Positions 26,044 through 34,969 of a stretch of DNA of 64,000 bases are shown here, piece by piece (the stretch's first letter is position 1; every line of letters begins with the position of its first letter). Under the pieces are notes generated by a model. The model had not been told where the DNA came from and ran no database searches. It was given only the letters and a program-made list of their open reading frames with translations. The stretch covers positions 62,001 through 126,000 of the forward strand of contig NZ_JABBFZ010000015.1 of the NCBI RefSeq assembly GCF_012927125.1, given 5' to 3'. Both the position numbers and the translations under genes were made by a program. The DNA is from Paraburkholderia antibiotica (GTDB lineage: Bacteria; Pseudomonadota; Gammaproteobacteria; Burkholderiales; Burkholderiaceae).

Positions 26044-26730
26044 ATGATCGACCATCTCATCTGTGACTGCGACGGCGTGCTCGTCGACAGTGAAGTCATC
26101 GCCGATCGCGTAATGTTCGACACGCTGACGGCCACCCTCCCCGGCATCGATTTCGCCCCCGTCGTCAAGACCGCGTTCGGCCAGCAGACCTCGCGCTTTC
26201 TCGCCGGCATCGAAAAGCAGTTCGATGTCACGCTGCCCGCTGACTTCCTCGACACGATCGAGCACAACGTCGAGCTTGCGCTTGCGTCGTCGCTGAGTCC
26301 GATCAACGGCGTGCGCGACGCGCTGCAACGCGTGACGCTGCCGGTCGCGGTCGTGTCGAACAGCCGCATGACGCGCGTCAGCGCTTCCGTGCGGCGCGCG
26401 GGCCTGCAACAGATTTTCGGCGAGCGCGTATTCAGCGCCGAACAGGTCGCGCGGCCGAAGCCCTATCCCGATGTGTATCTGTTCGCCGCGCAAACGCTCG
26501 GCGTCGCGCCGGCGCGCTGCCTCGTCGTCGAAGACAGCGTCGCGGGTCTGAACGCGGCGCGCGCGGCCGGCATGAAGACGATCGCGTTCGTCGGCGCGAG
26601 CCATATTCCCGACGGCTACGCGGATGCGCTGCGCGCGATGGGCATCACGCGGATCATGAAGCACATGGACGAATTGCCGGCGCTCGTCGAAGCGGGCGTG
26701 CGCGGCGAGTTCGGCGACGTGCAGTCGTAA
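26044..26730 (+). CDS. HAD-superfamily hydrolase (subfamily IA, YieH/phosphoglycolate-phosphatase-like)
   Basis: The 228-residue protein has the HAD motifs in order: motif I DCDGVLVDSE at residue 8 (Asp8 nucleophile and Asp10 acid), motif II VVSNSRMT, the motif III lysine in RPKPYPDVY, and motif IV VVEDSVAG. The inserted helical cap between motifs I and II marks subfamily IA. It resembles E. coli YieH, a phosphosugar phosphatase. Placement after glpK suggests action on a small phosphorylated metabolite, but this is inference. Confidence 0.82.
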   Translation: MIDHLICDCDGVLVDSEVIADRVMFDTLTATLPGIDFAPVVKTAFGQQTSRFLAGIEKQFDVTLPADFLDTIEHNVELALASSLSPINGVRDALQRVTLPVAVVSNSRMTRVSASVRRAGLQQIFGERVFSAEQVARPKPYPDVYLFAAQTLGVAPARCLVVEDSVAGLNAARAAGMKTIAFVGASHIPDGYADALRAMGITRIMKHMDELPALVEAGVRGEFGDVQS

Positions 26731-26783
26731 GCCACCGCAGTCATAAGTCACATTACGTCGCGCGATCGCGGCGCGGGCGGATA

Positions 26784-26817
26784 GCAAAAGGCCGGTTCAC
26801 ATGAACCGGCCTTTTGC
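26784..26817. terminator. Bidirectional terminator between the HAD and XRE-cupin genes
   Basis: GCAAAAGGCCGGTTCA and TGAACCGGCCTTTTGC form a 16-base perfect stem around a two-base centre. With A- and T-runs on its two sides it works in both directions, ending the HAD gene (plus) and the XRE-cupin gene (minus). Confidence 0.85.
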
Positions 26818-26825
26818 ATTCGGGC

Positions 26826-27629
26826 TTAGTCCAACGCCCTGTCCCGCACCGCCTCCTCACGCGTCGCGCCCGCCGCCGGCACGTCCCAGCGCGGCGGCGT
26901 CTCCGCCCGCAACGTCACACGAAACGCGCGCGCCTCGGTGTCGCCGGGATTGCGTAGGCTGTGCGGCTGATCGGCGTCGAACACGATCGCGTCGCCGGTC
27001 GCGAGCAACTGGCGACGGTCGTGCACGCTGACTTCGAGCGTGCCGTCGCTGACCACGAGATTCACCGTCGTGCCCGGCGCGCGACGCACGCCCGCTTCGG
27101 TATGCAGCGGCGCGATACGCAGCTCGTGAAACTCGGCGACGGCCGATTCGTCGTTGGGATACAGCGGCCGCGCCGAGTAGCGTCCGTTCGCGCTGACGAC
27201 GCGCGTCGAGCGCTCGGCCGGCAGATGCTCGAAGCCGTTGGTCGCGTGTCGCCGCAGGAACGCCGCCACCGACACCTTCAACGCCGCCGCCACCTTGCAC
27301 AGCACCTTGATCGACGGCACGCTGCGCGCCGACTCGATCTGCGCGAGCATCGCGCGCGATACGCCCGAGGCCCGCGCGAGCGCGTCGAGCGACAGCTGCC
27401 GCTCGGCGCGTAGTCGGGCGAGATTCACGCCGACGAGTTGTTCGAGCGCATCGAAGGCTTCGGGCGAATGCGGCGCGGCGTTGGTGTCGGTATCGGTATC
27501 GACTGTGGCATCCACTCCAGCGCTCGCCGTGCTATCGGCAGCGCCATACACAGCAGCATCCACGACGGAACGAACAGCGCTGTCGGCAGCCGCCGACGGA
27601 TCGCGAACCAGCGCGAGCGGGAAATGCAT
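26826..27629 (-). CDS. XRE-family regulator with C-terminal cupin domain
   Basis: The 267-residue protein starts at ATG 27627-27629, five bases after GGAGG. An unusual low-complexity Ala/Asp/Thr/Ser stretch (about residues 10-60) precedes the helix-turn-helix (NLARLRAERQLSLDALARASGVSRAMLAQIESARSVPS), and a cupin beta-barrel follows (GTTVNLVVSDGTLEVSV...GDAIVFDADQPHSLRNPGD) with a conserved His in QPHSL. The HTH-cupin class controls amino-acid, polyamine or efflux genes. The DHA1 exporter directly upstream on the same strand is a likely target. Confidence 0.85.
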   Translation of the reverse strand: MHFPLALVRDPSAAADSAVRSVVDAAVYGAADSTASAGVDATVDTDTDTNAAPHSPEAFDALEQLVGVNLARLRAERQLSLDALARASGVSRAMLAQIESARSVPSIKVLCKVAAALKVSVAAFLRRHATNGFEHLPAERSTRVVSANGRYSARPLYPNDESAVAEFHELRIAPLHTEAGVRRAPGTTVNLVVSDGTLEVSVHDRRQLLATGDAIVFDADQPHSLRNPGDTEARAFRVTLRAETPPRWDVPAAGATREEAVRDRALD

Positions 27630-27752
27630 ATTGGCCTCCAGAGCGCCGCCGGGCGACGCAAAAGCAGTGAGTGGAAGCAAGATAGCATCGGCTTTCGCCC
27701 CGCCCAACGAAGTTATCTTCACACTGTTATCAGCATTGCGGAGACAAGCACT

Positions 27753-28919
27753 TCACGCCCGCTGCGCAACCGGCGCGGCCGGCGCATCCATGCGCGCGGC
27801 GAACCACGTGAGCAGCAGCGCCGCGATGCTGACCGCCGCCGCGACCCACGGCAGGGTATCGAGCGCATGGCCGTGACCGATCACCAGACCGCCGAGCCAC
27901 GCGCCCGCCGCATTGCCGACGTTGAACGCGCCGATGTTCAGCGTCGACGCGAGATTCGGCGCGGCCGCCGCCTTCTCGACCACCCGCATCTGCAGCGGCG
28001 GCACTGTCGCGAACGCCGCGATGCCCCACACGAACACCGTGATCGCCGCGGCCACCTGCGAGTGGCTGGTGCGCGCGAAGATCGCCATCACCACCGCGAG
28101 CGCCACCAGAATGCCCATCAGCGACGGCATCAGCGCGCGATCCGCGAGCTTGCCGCCGACCATGTTGCCGATCGTCAGGCCCACGCCGAACAGCACGAGA
28201 ATCAGCGTCACGCCGCGCGGCGAGAAGCCGCTCACCTGTTCGAGGATCGGCGCGATATAGGTGAACACGACGAACACGCCGCCGAAGCCGAGCACCGTCA
28301 TTCCGAGCGCGGTCCAGACCTGCGGGTCCTTCAGCACGCGCACTTCGTGGCCGAGGCCAGCCGGGCCGTGATCGTGGCGGTTCGGCAGCAACGCGCTGAC
28401 GCCCGCGAGCGACAGCACGCCGAAGCCGCTGACGATCCAGAACGCCGCGCGCCAGCCGAACTGCTGGCCGATGAACGTCCCGAACGGCACGCCGAGCACG
28501 TTCGCGAGCGTGAGCCCCGTGAACATCAGCGCGATGGCGCTCGCGCGCTTCTCGACCGGCACGAGCGACGCCGCGACCACCGCGCCGATGCCGAAGAACG
28601 AGCCGTGCGCGAACGACGTCACCACGCGCGCGACCATCAGTACCGGATAGCTCGGCGCGACCGCGCACAGCACGTTGCCAACGATGAACACGCCCATCAG
28701 CAGTTGCAGCGCAAACTTGCGCGACATGCGGCTAGTGATCACCGCGAGCAACGGCGCGCCGACCGCGACGCCGAGCGCATAGCCGCTCACCAGCAACCCC
28801 GCCGACGGAATCGAGACGGCCAGGTCGCGCGCGACTTCGGGCAACAGGCCCATGATGACGAATTCGGTCGTACCGATCGCGAAGGCGCTGATCGCGAGGG
28901 CAAGTAAGGGAATGGGCAT
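27753..28919 (-). CDS. DHA1-family MFS exporter (AraJ/YdhP-like)
   Basis: The 388-residue protein has 12 membrane segments and the group's N-terminal signature FAIGTTEFVIMGLLPEVARDL, then the motif A equivalent (SRMSRKFAL) and SFAHGSFFGIGAVVAASLV in TM4. Members export sugars, arabinose polymers or drugs; no substrate is evident. It lies between the VOC gene upstream and the XRE-cupin regulator downstream, all on the minus strand. Confidence 0.87.
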   Translation of the reverse strand: MPIPLLALAISAFAIGTTEFVIMGLLPEVARDLAVSIPSAGLLVSGYALGVAVGAPLLAVITSRMSRKFALQLLMGVFIVGNVLCAVAPSYPVLMVARVVTSFAHGSFFGIGAVVAASLVPVEKRASAIALMFTGLTLANVLGVPFGTFIGQQFGWRAAFWIVSGFGVLSLAGVSALLPNRHDHGPAGLGHEVRVLKDPQVWTALGMTVLGFGGVFVVFTYIAPILEQVSGFSPRGVTLILVLFGVGLTIGNMVGGKLADRALMPSLMGILVALAVVMAIFARTSHSQVAAAITVFVWGIAAFATVPPLQMRVVEKAAAAPNLASTLNIGAFNVGNAAGAWLGGLVIGHGHALDTLPWVAAAVSIAALLLTWFAARMDAPAAPVAQRA

Positions 28920-28966
28920 TTTTCTGCTCCGGGAAGAATGAGAGGGGATCAGCGAAAGCGGCGAAA

Positions 28967-29350
28967 TCAGGCGGCGCTCACGAATTCAACGACGACACCG
29001 GGCGCGAGCGCGACGAACAGTTGCCGCTCCGCCCGTTGCGCGTCGCTCGGCGGCACCTGCGCGGTTTGATAACCGATGCCGGCCGCGTCGAGCCGGCCAA
29101 GGAGCGCCTGCCACTCGGCGGCGGTATCGAGCCGGAACGCGATGTGATCGATGCGCGGCGCGACCCGACCGGCGGGGGCCGTTGCTCGCGCGCCGACCAG
29201 ATGCACGACCGGGCGGCCATTGGCGTACAGCCAGTGGCCATCGAACGAAAACGGCGGACGGGGGCCGTCGGTGAGGCCGGAGATCTCGACGAAGAAATGC
29301 CGGACGGCGTCGAGTTCGGCAGTGACGATGGTGGCGTGATCGAGTTGCAT
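28967..29350 (-). CDS. VOC-superfamily (glyoxalase/dioxygenase fold) protein
   Basis: The 127-residue protein has the two beta-alpha-beta modules of the vicinal-oxygen-chelate fold: an N-terminal LDHATIVTAELDAVRHFF, a central HLVGA, a PRIDHIAFRLDTAAEW module and a C-terminal GVVVEFVSA. Candidate metal ligands are His4 (LDHAT), the His of IDHIAF and the Glu of VVEF. Metal-dependent isomerase, dioxygenase or antibiotic-binding activities are possible. It is divergent from the LysR gene, which probably controls it together with the exporter downstream. Confidence 0.8.
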   Translation of the reverse strand: MQLDHATIVTAELDAVRHFFVEISGLTDGPRPPFSFDGHWLYANGRPVVHLVGARATAPAGRVAPRIDHIAFRLDTAAEWQALLGRLDAAGIGYQTAQVPPSDAQRAERQLFVALAPGVVVEFVSAA

Positions 29351-29425
29351 GGTGATCGGGACGGCCTTGAGGGTGTTGATGGCGGCATTATCGCGGCCCG
29401 GCGCCATTTTGATAATTGGCGTAGC

Positions 29426-29444
29426 ATTTGAATCATTTTCAAAT
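29426..29444. promoter_or_regulatory. Candidate LysR-type operator
   Basis: ATTTGAA-TCATT-TTCAAAT is a perfect interrupted palindrome with the T-N11-A form of LysR boxes. It lies in the 112-bp gap between the divergent VOC gene and the LysR gene, close to the LysR start. Confidence 0.7.
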
Positions 29445-29462
29445 TATTTTTGAAAGCGAGCG

Positions 29463-30437
29463 ATGGACAATCTCGGCGACATCCGCCTCTTCGTCGAAGC
29501 GGCGCAGCAAGGCAGCCTGTCGGCGGCGGGCCGCAAGCTGGGCCTGACGCCCGCCGCCGCGAGCGCGCGGCTCGCGAAACTCGAAACGAACCTGAAGGCG
29601 CGGCTGTTCGAGCGCACCACGCGGCAATTGCGGCTCACCGACGAAGGCCGGCTCTATCTCAACTGCTGCCGCCAGGCGCTGCAATCGCTCGACGCCGCCG
29701 AGGCCGCGCTACAAGCCGGCCAGGGCGTGGTGCGCGGCAAGGTGCGAATCTCGACGACCTCGGACTTCGGCCGCAACCTGCTGCTGCACTGGCTCGACGA
29801 ATTCAACGCGCGGTATCCGGAAGTGACGTTTGCGCTGACGCTGTCGGATGCGCTCGCGAATCTGGTGCAGGAAGACATCGATCTGGCGATCCGCTTCGGC
29901 GTGCCGCGCGACAGCTCGCTGGTCGCGCGCCGGCTCGCGCCGAACCGGCGGGTGCTGTGCGCGTCGCCCGCGTATATCGCGCGACGCGGCGAGCCGAAAG
30001 ATCCGCTCGACCTCGCCCATTTCGACTGCATCGTGCTCGGCACCGCATCGGGGCCGGCCAGCGAATGGCGCTTCACGCGCGGCGACGAGGTGCAGCACTA
30101 CAGCGTGCCGTTCGAAACCGCGCGCGAAACCAACGACGGCGCGGTCGCGCGCGAATGGGCGCTGCGCGGCTACGGCATCGCGATCAAATCGATGTGGGAC
30201 GTGGAAGCGGACCTGCGCGCCGGCCGCCTGAAGATCCTGCTGCCCGAGTGGCGCTACCCGGATGCGCCGCTGCACGCGCTGTATCACCGCAACCGCTTCA
30301 TGGCGCCGCGCGTGCGCGTGCTGCTCGATTTCCTGAGCGAGCGTTTCGCGCAGGTATCGGATGAACTGGAAAGTTTGCTGGGCCTGCCGCAGGAGCCGCC
30401 GGCGCGGCGCGGCGGGGTCAAAAGCCCCGCTGCATGA
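29463..30437 (+). CDS. LysR-family transcriptional regulator
   Basis: The 324-residue protein has the LysR winged helix at the N-terminus (IRLFVEAAQQGSLSAAGRKLGLTPAAASARLAKLETNLKARLFERTTRQLRLT) and a periplasmic-binding-like effector domain. The effector half begins at about residue 90 (VRGKVRISTTSDFGRNLLL). The subgroup with the PAAASARL helix resembles DsdC/YhjC-like regulators. It is divergent from the VOC and DHA1 exporter genes with a LysR box between them, so it probably activates them when it binds an unknown effector. Confidence 0.9.
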   Translation: MDNLGDIRLFVEAAQQGSLSAAGRKLGLTPAAASARLAKLETNLKARLFERTTRQLRLTDEGRLYLNCCRQALQSLDAAEAALQAGQGVVRGKVRISTTSDFGRNLLLHWLDEFNARYPEVTFALTLSDALANLVQEDIDLAIRFGVPRDSSLVARRLAPNRRVLCASPAYIARRGEPKDPLDLAHFDCIVLGTASGPASEWRFTRGDEVQHYSVPFETARETNDGAVAREWALRGYGIAIKSMWDVEADLRAGRLKILLPEWRYPDAPLHALYHRNRFMAPRVRVLLDFLSERFAQVSDELESLLGLPQEPPARRGGVKSPAA

Positions 30438-30442
30438 AGGGC

Positions 30443-30448
30443 TATAAT
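30443..30448 (+). promoter_or_regulatory. Candidate -10 element and leader hairpin of the miaB operon
   Basis: A perfect TATAAT lies just after the LysR stop and about 160 bases before miaB. No good -35 hexamer precedes it, so an activator or extended -10 may be needed. The leader contains a strong hairpin at 30475-30496, CGAGCCAG-CCCCGC-CTGGCTCG, without a T run, so it is structure rather than a terminator. Confidence 0.5.
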
Positions 30449-30606
30449 ATCGAGTTACGCTGCCAGGCCATCCGCGAGCCAGCCCCGCCTGGCTCGAACG
30501 CGGCCCCGGGCCCAGTGGTCCCTTAGGCGCCGCGTTACCGCGTGCCGCAGCCCCTCTCCACTTTTTACGACGCCCCCAGGTTAACCACTGCGACCGGCGA
30601 AATTCG

Positions 30607-31983
30607 ATGACCAAGAAAGTTTATGTAAAGACCTTTGGCTGCCAGATGAACGAGTACGACTCCGACAAGATGGTCGACGTACTCGGTGCCGCTGAAGGAC
30701 TCGTCAAGACCGACACGCCGGAAGACGCCGACGTGATCCTGTTCAACACCTGTTCCGTGCGCGAAAAGGCCCAGGAGAAAGTCTTCTCCGACCTCGGCCG
30801 CGTGCGCGAGCTGAAGGATGCGAATCCGAATCTGATCATCGGCGTGGGCGGTTGCGTCGCAAGTCAGGAAGGCGAATCGATCGTCGCGCGTGCGCCGTAC
30901 GTCGATCTCGTGTTCGGCCCGCAAACCCTGCACCGCCTGCCGCAGATGATCGACCAGCGCCGCGCGAGCGGCCGCGCGCAGGTCGATATTTCGTTCCCCG
31001 AAATCGAGAAGTTCGACCATCTGCCGCCGGCGCGCGTCGACGGTCCGAGCGCGTTCGTGTCGATCATGGAAGGCTGCAGCAAGTACTGCAGCTACTGCGT
31101 GGTGCCGTACACGCGCGGCGAGGAAGTGTCGCGCCCGCTCGACGACGTGCTGACCGAAATCGCCGGCCTCGCCGACCAGGGCGTGCGCGAAGTCACGCTG
31201 CTCGGCCAGAACGTCAATGCATTCCGTGGCGCGCTGACGCTCGGCTCGACCGAGATCGCCGACTTCGCGACGCTGATCGAATACGTCGCGGACATCCCCG
31301 GCATCGAACGGATCCGCTACACGACCTCGCATCCGAAGGAATTCACGCAGCGCCTGATCGACACCTACGCGAAGGTGCCGAAGCTCGTCAGCCACCTGCA
31401 TCTGCCGGTTCAGCACGGCTCCGACCGCATCCTGATGGCGATGAAGCGCGGCTACACCGTGCTCGAATACAAGTCCGTGATCCGCAAACTGCGCGCGATC
31501 CGCCCGGACCTGTCGCTGTCGACGGACATGATCGTCGGCTTCCCCGGCGAGACCGAGGAAGACTTCGCGAAGATGATGGCGCTCGTCGAAGAGATGCAGT
31601 ACGACACCAGCTTCTCGTTCATCTACAGCCCGCGTCCCGGCACGCCGGCCGCGAACCTGCACGACGACACGCCGCGCGAGGTGAAGCTCAAACGCCTGCA
31701 ACATCTGCAAGCGACGATCGAAGAGAACGTGCAGCGCATCAGCAACGCGATGGTCGGCAAGCTCGAGCGGATTCTGGTCGAGCGCCCGGCGCGCAAGGAC
31801 CCGAACGAACTCGCGGGCCGCACCGAGAACAACCGCGTCGTCAATTTCCCGGCGCCGGTCGCATCGCACGCGCGGCTGATCGGCCAGATGGTCGACGTGA
31901 AGATCGTGCACGCGTACCCGCACTCGCTGCGCGGCGAACTCGTGATGGTTCACGACGACAACGCCGCGGCCGTGACGCACTAA
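30607..31983 (+). CDS. miaB: tRNA-2-methylthio-N6-dimethylallyladenosine synthase
   Basis: The 458-residue radical-SAM enzyme adds the methylthio group to i6A37 of tRNAs reading UNN codons. It has the N-terminal methylthiotransferase domain with Cys in FGCQMNEYDS, FNTCSVREKA and GVGGCVASQ (auxiliary cluster ligands), the radical-SAM motif CSKYCSYC, and a C-terminal TRAM domain (around ILVERPARKDPNELAGRTENNR). It heads the miaB-ybeZ-ybeY cluster, here with the chaC-like gene, corC and lnt downstream. Confidence 0.96.
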   Translation: MTKKVYVKTFGCQMNEYDSDKMVDVLGAAEGLVKTDTPEDADVILFNTCSVREKAQEKVFSDLGRVRELKDANPNLIIGVGGCVASQEGESIVARAPYVDLVFGPQTLHRLPQMIDQRRASGRAQVDISFPEIEKFDHLPPARVDGPSAFVSIMEGCSKYCSYCVVPYTRGEEVSRPLDDVLTEIAGLADQGVREVTLLGQNVNAFRGALTLGSTEIADFATLIEYVADIPGIERIRYTTSHPKEFTQRLIDTYAKVPKLVSHLHLPVQHGSDRILMAMKRGYTVLEYKSVIRKLRAIRPDLSLSTDMIVGFPGETEEDFAKMMALVEEMQYDTSFSFIYSPRPGTPAANLHDDTPREVKLKRLQHLQATIEENVQRISNAMVGKLERILVERPARKDPNELAGRTENNRVVNFPAPVASHARLIGQMVDVKIVHAYPHSLRGELVMVHDDNAAAVTH

Positions 31984-32036
31984 GCGCACTGACCGACATT
32001 CTGAGTACCGCCAACCGACAGGATCGACTCACCGCC

Positions 32037-33131
32037 TTGAAGACCACTCAGCAACATCTGGAATTCACCGCGCCGCGCGAAGACAACGCGCGGCTCGCCA
32101 ACCTCTGCGGACCGCTCGACGAAAATCTGCGGCAGATCGAGCAGGCGCTCGACGTGACCCTGTCGCGCCGCGGCCATCGCATCACGATCCGCGGACGCGG
32201 CGCGAAGCTCGCGCTGACCGCGCTCGAAAACTTCTACAACAACGCACGCGAGCCGTTGTCGGTCGACGACATCCAGCTCGCGCTCGTCGAAGTGCGCCAC
32301 CCGGCGCGGCATCGTCCGAACGGCAACGGTAATGGCAATGGCAACGACGCGGGCGACGCCGCCGACCCGCGCTTCGCCGGCAATCCCGACCATCCGTTCG
32401 ACCAGCCCGCCGATCTCGACGCGAACGAAGACGACTTCGAGCAATACGGCCCGAAGCTCTACACGCGACGCGCTGACCTGCGCGGCCGCACACCGGCGCA
32501 GCGCGAGTACCTGAAGCAGATCGTCTCGCACGACGTCACCTTCGGCGTCGGTCCGGCCGGCACCGGCAAGACCTACCTCGCAGTCGCCTGCGCGGTCGAC
32601 GCGCTCGAACGCGACCAGGTCAAGCGCATCGTGCTGACCCGTCCGGCCGTCGAGGCGGGCGAGCGGCTCGGCTTCCTGCCGGGCGATCTCGCGCAGAAGG
32701 TCGATCCGTATCTGCGCCCGCTCTACGACGCGCTGTACGACCTGCTCGGCTTCGACAAGACCGCGAAGATGTTCGAGCGTCAGATGATCGAAATCGCGCC
32801 GCTCGCGTACATGCGCGGCCGCACGCTGAATCACGCGTTCATCATCCTCGACGAGGCGCAGAACACGACGCCCGAGCAGATGAAGATGTTCCTCACGCGG
32901 ATCGGCTTCGGCTCGAAGGCGGTCGTCACCGGCGACACCACCCAGGTCGACCTGCCGCGCGGCCACAAGAGCGGGCTGATCGAAGCGCAGCAGGTGCTCG
33001 CGAACGTGCGCGGCATCGCGCTCACGCGCTTCACGAGCGCGGACGTGGTGCGCCATCCGCTGGTCGCGCGGATTGTGGAGGCGTACGATGCGCATGCCCA
33101 GAAGACGCCGGCGCCGGTTGATTCGCGCTGA
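32037..33131 (+). CDS. ybeZ: PhoH-like ATPase YbeZ (PhoL)
   Basis: The 364-residue protein has the PhoH domain with Walker A GVGPAGTGKTYLA and Walker B AFIILDEAQNTTPEQMKMFL, followed by VVTGDTTQVDLPRG. An N-terminal KH-like RNA-binding region precedes a Gly/Asn repeat linker (NGNGNGN) and acidic stretch. YbeZ works with YbeY in rRNA maturation. The start is a TTG at 32037: no ATG or GTG is available in the 53 bases after the miaB stop, and the following KTTQQHLEFTAPRE matches family N-termini. Confidence 0.93.
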   Translation: MKTTQQHLEFTAPREDNARLANLCGPLDENLRQIEQALDVTLSRRGHRITIRGRGAKLALTALENFYNNAREPLSVDDIQLALVEVRHPARHRPNGNGNGNGNDAGDAADPRFAGNPDHPFDQPADLDANEDDFEQYGPKLYTRRADLRGRTPAQREYLKQIVSHDVTFGVGPAGTGKTYLAVACAVDALERDQVKRIVLTRPAVEAGERLGFLPGDLAQKVDPYLRPLYDALYDLLGFDKTAKMFERQMIEIAPLAYMRGRTLNHAFIILDEAQNTTPEQMKMFLTRIGFGSKAVVTGDTTQVDLPRGHKSGLIEAQQVLANVRGIALTRFTSADVVRHPLVARIVEAYDAHAQKTPAPVDSR

Positions 33132-33240
33132 AACGATGCATTTGCGGCGGCGGCGTCGAGAGGTTTGCGTGAGGGTGTAGCAAGTGCGGCGTGATACGCA
33201 GCGCCGCGGCAAACCCGACGACGCACGCCACAACGCAAAC

Positions 33241-33275
33241 ACGCAGCACGCAGCACGCAGCACGCAGCACGCAGC
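33241..33275. repeat. Five perfect copies of the heptamer ACGCAGC
   Basis: Five exact tandem copies of ACGCAGC lie in the 229-bp spacer between ybeZ and ybeY, about 85 bases before the ybeY start. Perfect short tandem repeats of this sort are prone to slippage; since the copies lie in the leader, copy number would alter spacing but not a reading frame. Confidence 0.95.
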
Positions 33276-33360
33276 AATGCTCGCAATAGTCCACGCAAAG
33301 ACGCAATCCGCAACCGCTGCCCACACGCAAAAAACCGGACCTACCCGACACACGAACCGC

Positions 33361-33822
33361 ATGAGCCGCGCCCCGAAACTCACGTTGAACCTGCAATTCC
33401 CCGCCGCCAAAGCCTGGCCGGAACACAAGACGCTGCTGCCGCGCGCGACCGTGGCCGGCTGGATCAAGGCGGCCCTCTTCGCGGACGGCGAGCTGACCGT
33501 GCGTTTCGTCGACGCCGAGGAAGGCCGCACGCTGAACCGCACCTATCGCGGCAAGGACTACGCGACCAACGTGCTGACCTTCGCGTACGCCGAATCGGAA
33601 GACGATCCGGTGACGGGCGATCTGATCCTGTGCTGCCCGGTCGTCGAAAAGGAAGCCGCCGAGCAGGGCAAACCGCTGCTCGCGCACTACGCGCACCTGC
33701 TCGTGCACGGCACGCTGCACGCGCAGGGCTACGACCACGAGGTCGAAGAAGAAGCCGAGGAAATGGAAGCGATCGAAACCGAGATCCTCGGCAAGCTCGG
33801 GTTTCCCGACCCTTATCAGTAA
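33361..33822 (+). CDS. ybeY: Endoribonuclease YbeY
   Basis: The 153-residue zinc enzyme takes part in 16S rRNA 3'-end maturation and ribosome quality control. It has the signature HGTLHAQGYDH with zinc ligands His116, His120 and His126, preceded by VRFVDAEEGRTLNRTYRGKDYATNVLTFAY. The ATG at 33361 starts the family-typical MSRAPKLTLNLQFP; an in-frame ATG at 33277, right after the heptamer repeat, would add 28 unlike residues. Confidence 0.96.
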   Translation: MSRAPKLTLNLQFPAAKAWPEHKTLLPRATVAGWIKAALFADGELTVRFVDAEEGRTLNRTYRGKDYATNVLTFAYAESEDDPVTGDLILCCPVVEKEAAEQGKPLLAHYAHLLVHGTLHAQGYDHEVEEEAEEMEAIETEILGKLGFPDPYQ

Positions 33823-33898
33823 GCGCTCCGGGTCCCGCTAATTTCCGTCGATTTCCTTCGACTCCCACCCTTTCCAGCCATCCGCGATCGAAGCCACC

Positions 33899-34603
33899 GT
33901 GAACACCCCGTTCCCCGAAGCCGATCCCCCCGAGCGCTGCCCGGACTACCCGCCGGCGCTCGGCGAATCGCGGCTTCTGACGGACGACGAACTGCAGGCG
34001 TCGCTCGACTACGCGCTGCGCGACTGGGATCGCCGCAGCGATCTGTGGCTGTTCGGCTATGGCTCGCTGATCTGGAATCCCGGCCTGCCCACCGTCGAGG
34101 CGATGCGCTCGAAGGTGCACGGTTATCACCGCGGGCTTTATCTGTGGTCGCGGGTGAATCGCGGCACGCCCGAGCAGCCGGGCCTCGTGCTCGCGCTCGA
34201 CCGCGGCGGCTCGTGCACCGGCATGGCGTTCCGGCTCGCCGCCGAGGGCTCGATGCCGCATCTCGAAGCGTTATGGCGCCGCGAAATGCCGATGGGTTCG
34301 TACCGTCCTGCGTGGCTGCCGTGCGTGCTCGCCGACGGCCGGCGCGTCGATGCGCTCGCGTTCGTGATGCGCCGTGACGTGCCAAGCTACACCGGCAAGC
34401 TCAGCGACGAGACCGTGCGCACCGTGCTGGGCTGCGCGTGCGGCCGCTACGGCACGACGCTCGACTATGTCAGCCGCACTGTCCACGCGCTGCGCGAAAG
34501 CGGCATGCCCGACCGCGCGCTGGAAGCGCTGCTGGCGCGCTGCAAGGCGGACGGTCGCGTCGAGGCACAGGCGGCGTCGGCGGAGGGGCAGGCGCGGCGG
34601 TGA
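33899..34603 (+). CDS. ChaC-like gamma-glutamylcyclotransferase
   Basis: The 234-residue protein (GTG start) has the GGCT-fold signature DLWLFGYGSLIWNPG at about residues 48-62, the VHGYHRGLYLWSRVNRGTPEQPGLVLALDRGG block and the EMPMGSYRPAWLPC segment that holds the catalytic acid in ChaC proteins. These enzymes cleave glutathione or gamma-glutamyl amino acids to 5-oxoproline. In E. coli the ybeY-corC junction has no such gene, so it is an insertion into the otherwise conserved cluster. Confidence 0.88.
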   Translation: MNTPFPEADPPERCPDYPPALGESRLLTDDELQASLDYALRDWDRRSDLWLFGYGSLIWNPGLPTVEAMRSKVHGYHRGLYLWSRVNRGTPEQPGLVLALDRGGSCTGMAFRLAAEGSMPHLEALWRREMPMGSYRPAWLPCVLADGRRVDALAFVMRRDVPSYTGKLSDETVRTVLGCACGRYGTTLDYVSRTVHALRESGMPDRALEALLARCKADGRVEAQAASAEGQARR

Positions 34604-34969
34604 CGTTGGTATTGGAGTCGGCGCTGCGGTCGGTCTTGAAGTCAGCATCGAGCCCAGCCACGGACCCAGCACTCGAGCACTAACGCCGGCCAATCAACCA
34701 CGGCGTCACGCCGACAACGTCCCCCACCACTTCCGTTCGGCAGCCCACTCCGCCCACCCACCACCGCCCGCGAGTTTTTTTCCGATAAACGTTTTTGCCA
34801 GCGTAATCGGTTAGGATGACTCCACGCCCCGCCCTCGCGGCGCGGCCTTTTCACCCGGCTTTACCCTGGCTTCACTCATCGCCGGCCCGGCGGGACACGG
34901 TTCCGCCATGTGCCTGGTGTATCCTTAACGCTCTGCAACAGCGCGCCCAGTCTCGCCGGGCGCACTACC
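34604..34969. other. Intergenic region upstream of corC
   Basis: 366 bp with no supported gene. It contains a T-rich tract (TTTTTTT, near 34775) and an AT-richer segment up to 34815 that may carry the corC promoter (TAGGAT as a possible -10 at 34812). No clear hairpin terminator was found for the chaC-like gene. Confidence 0.35.
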
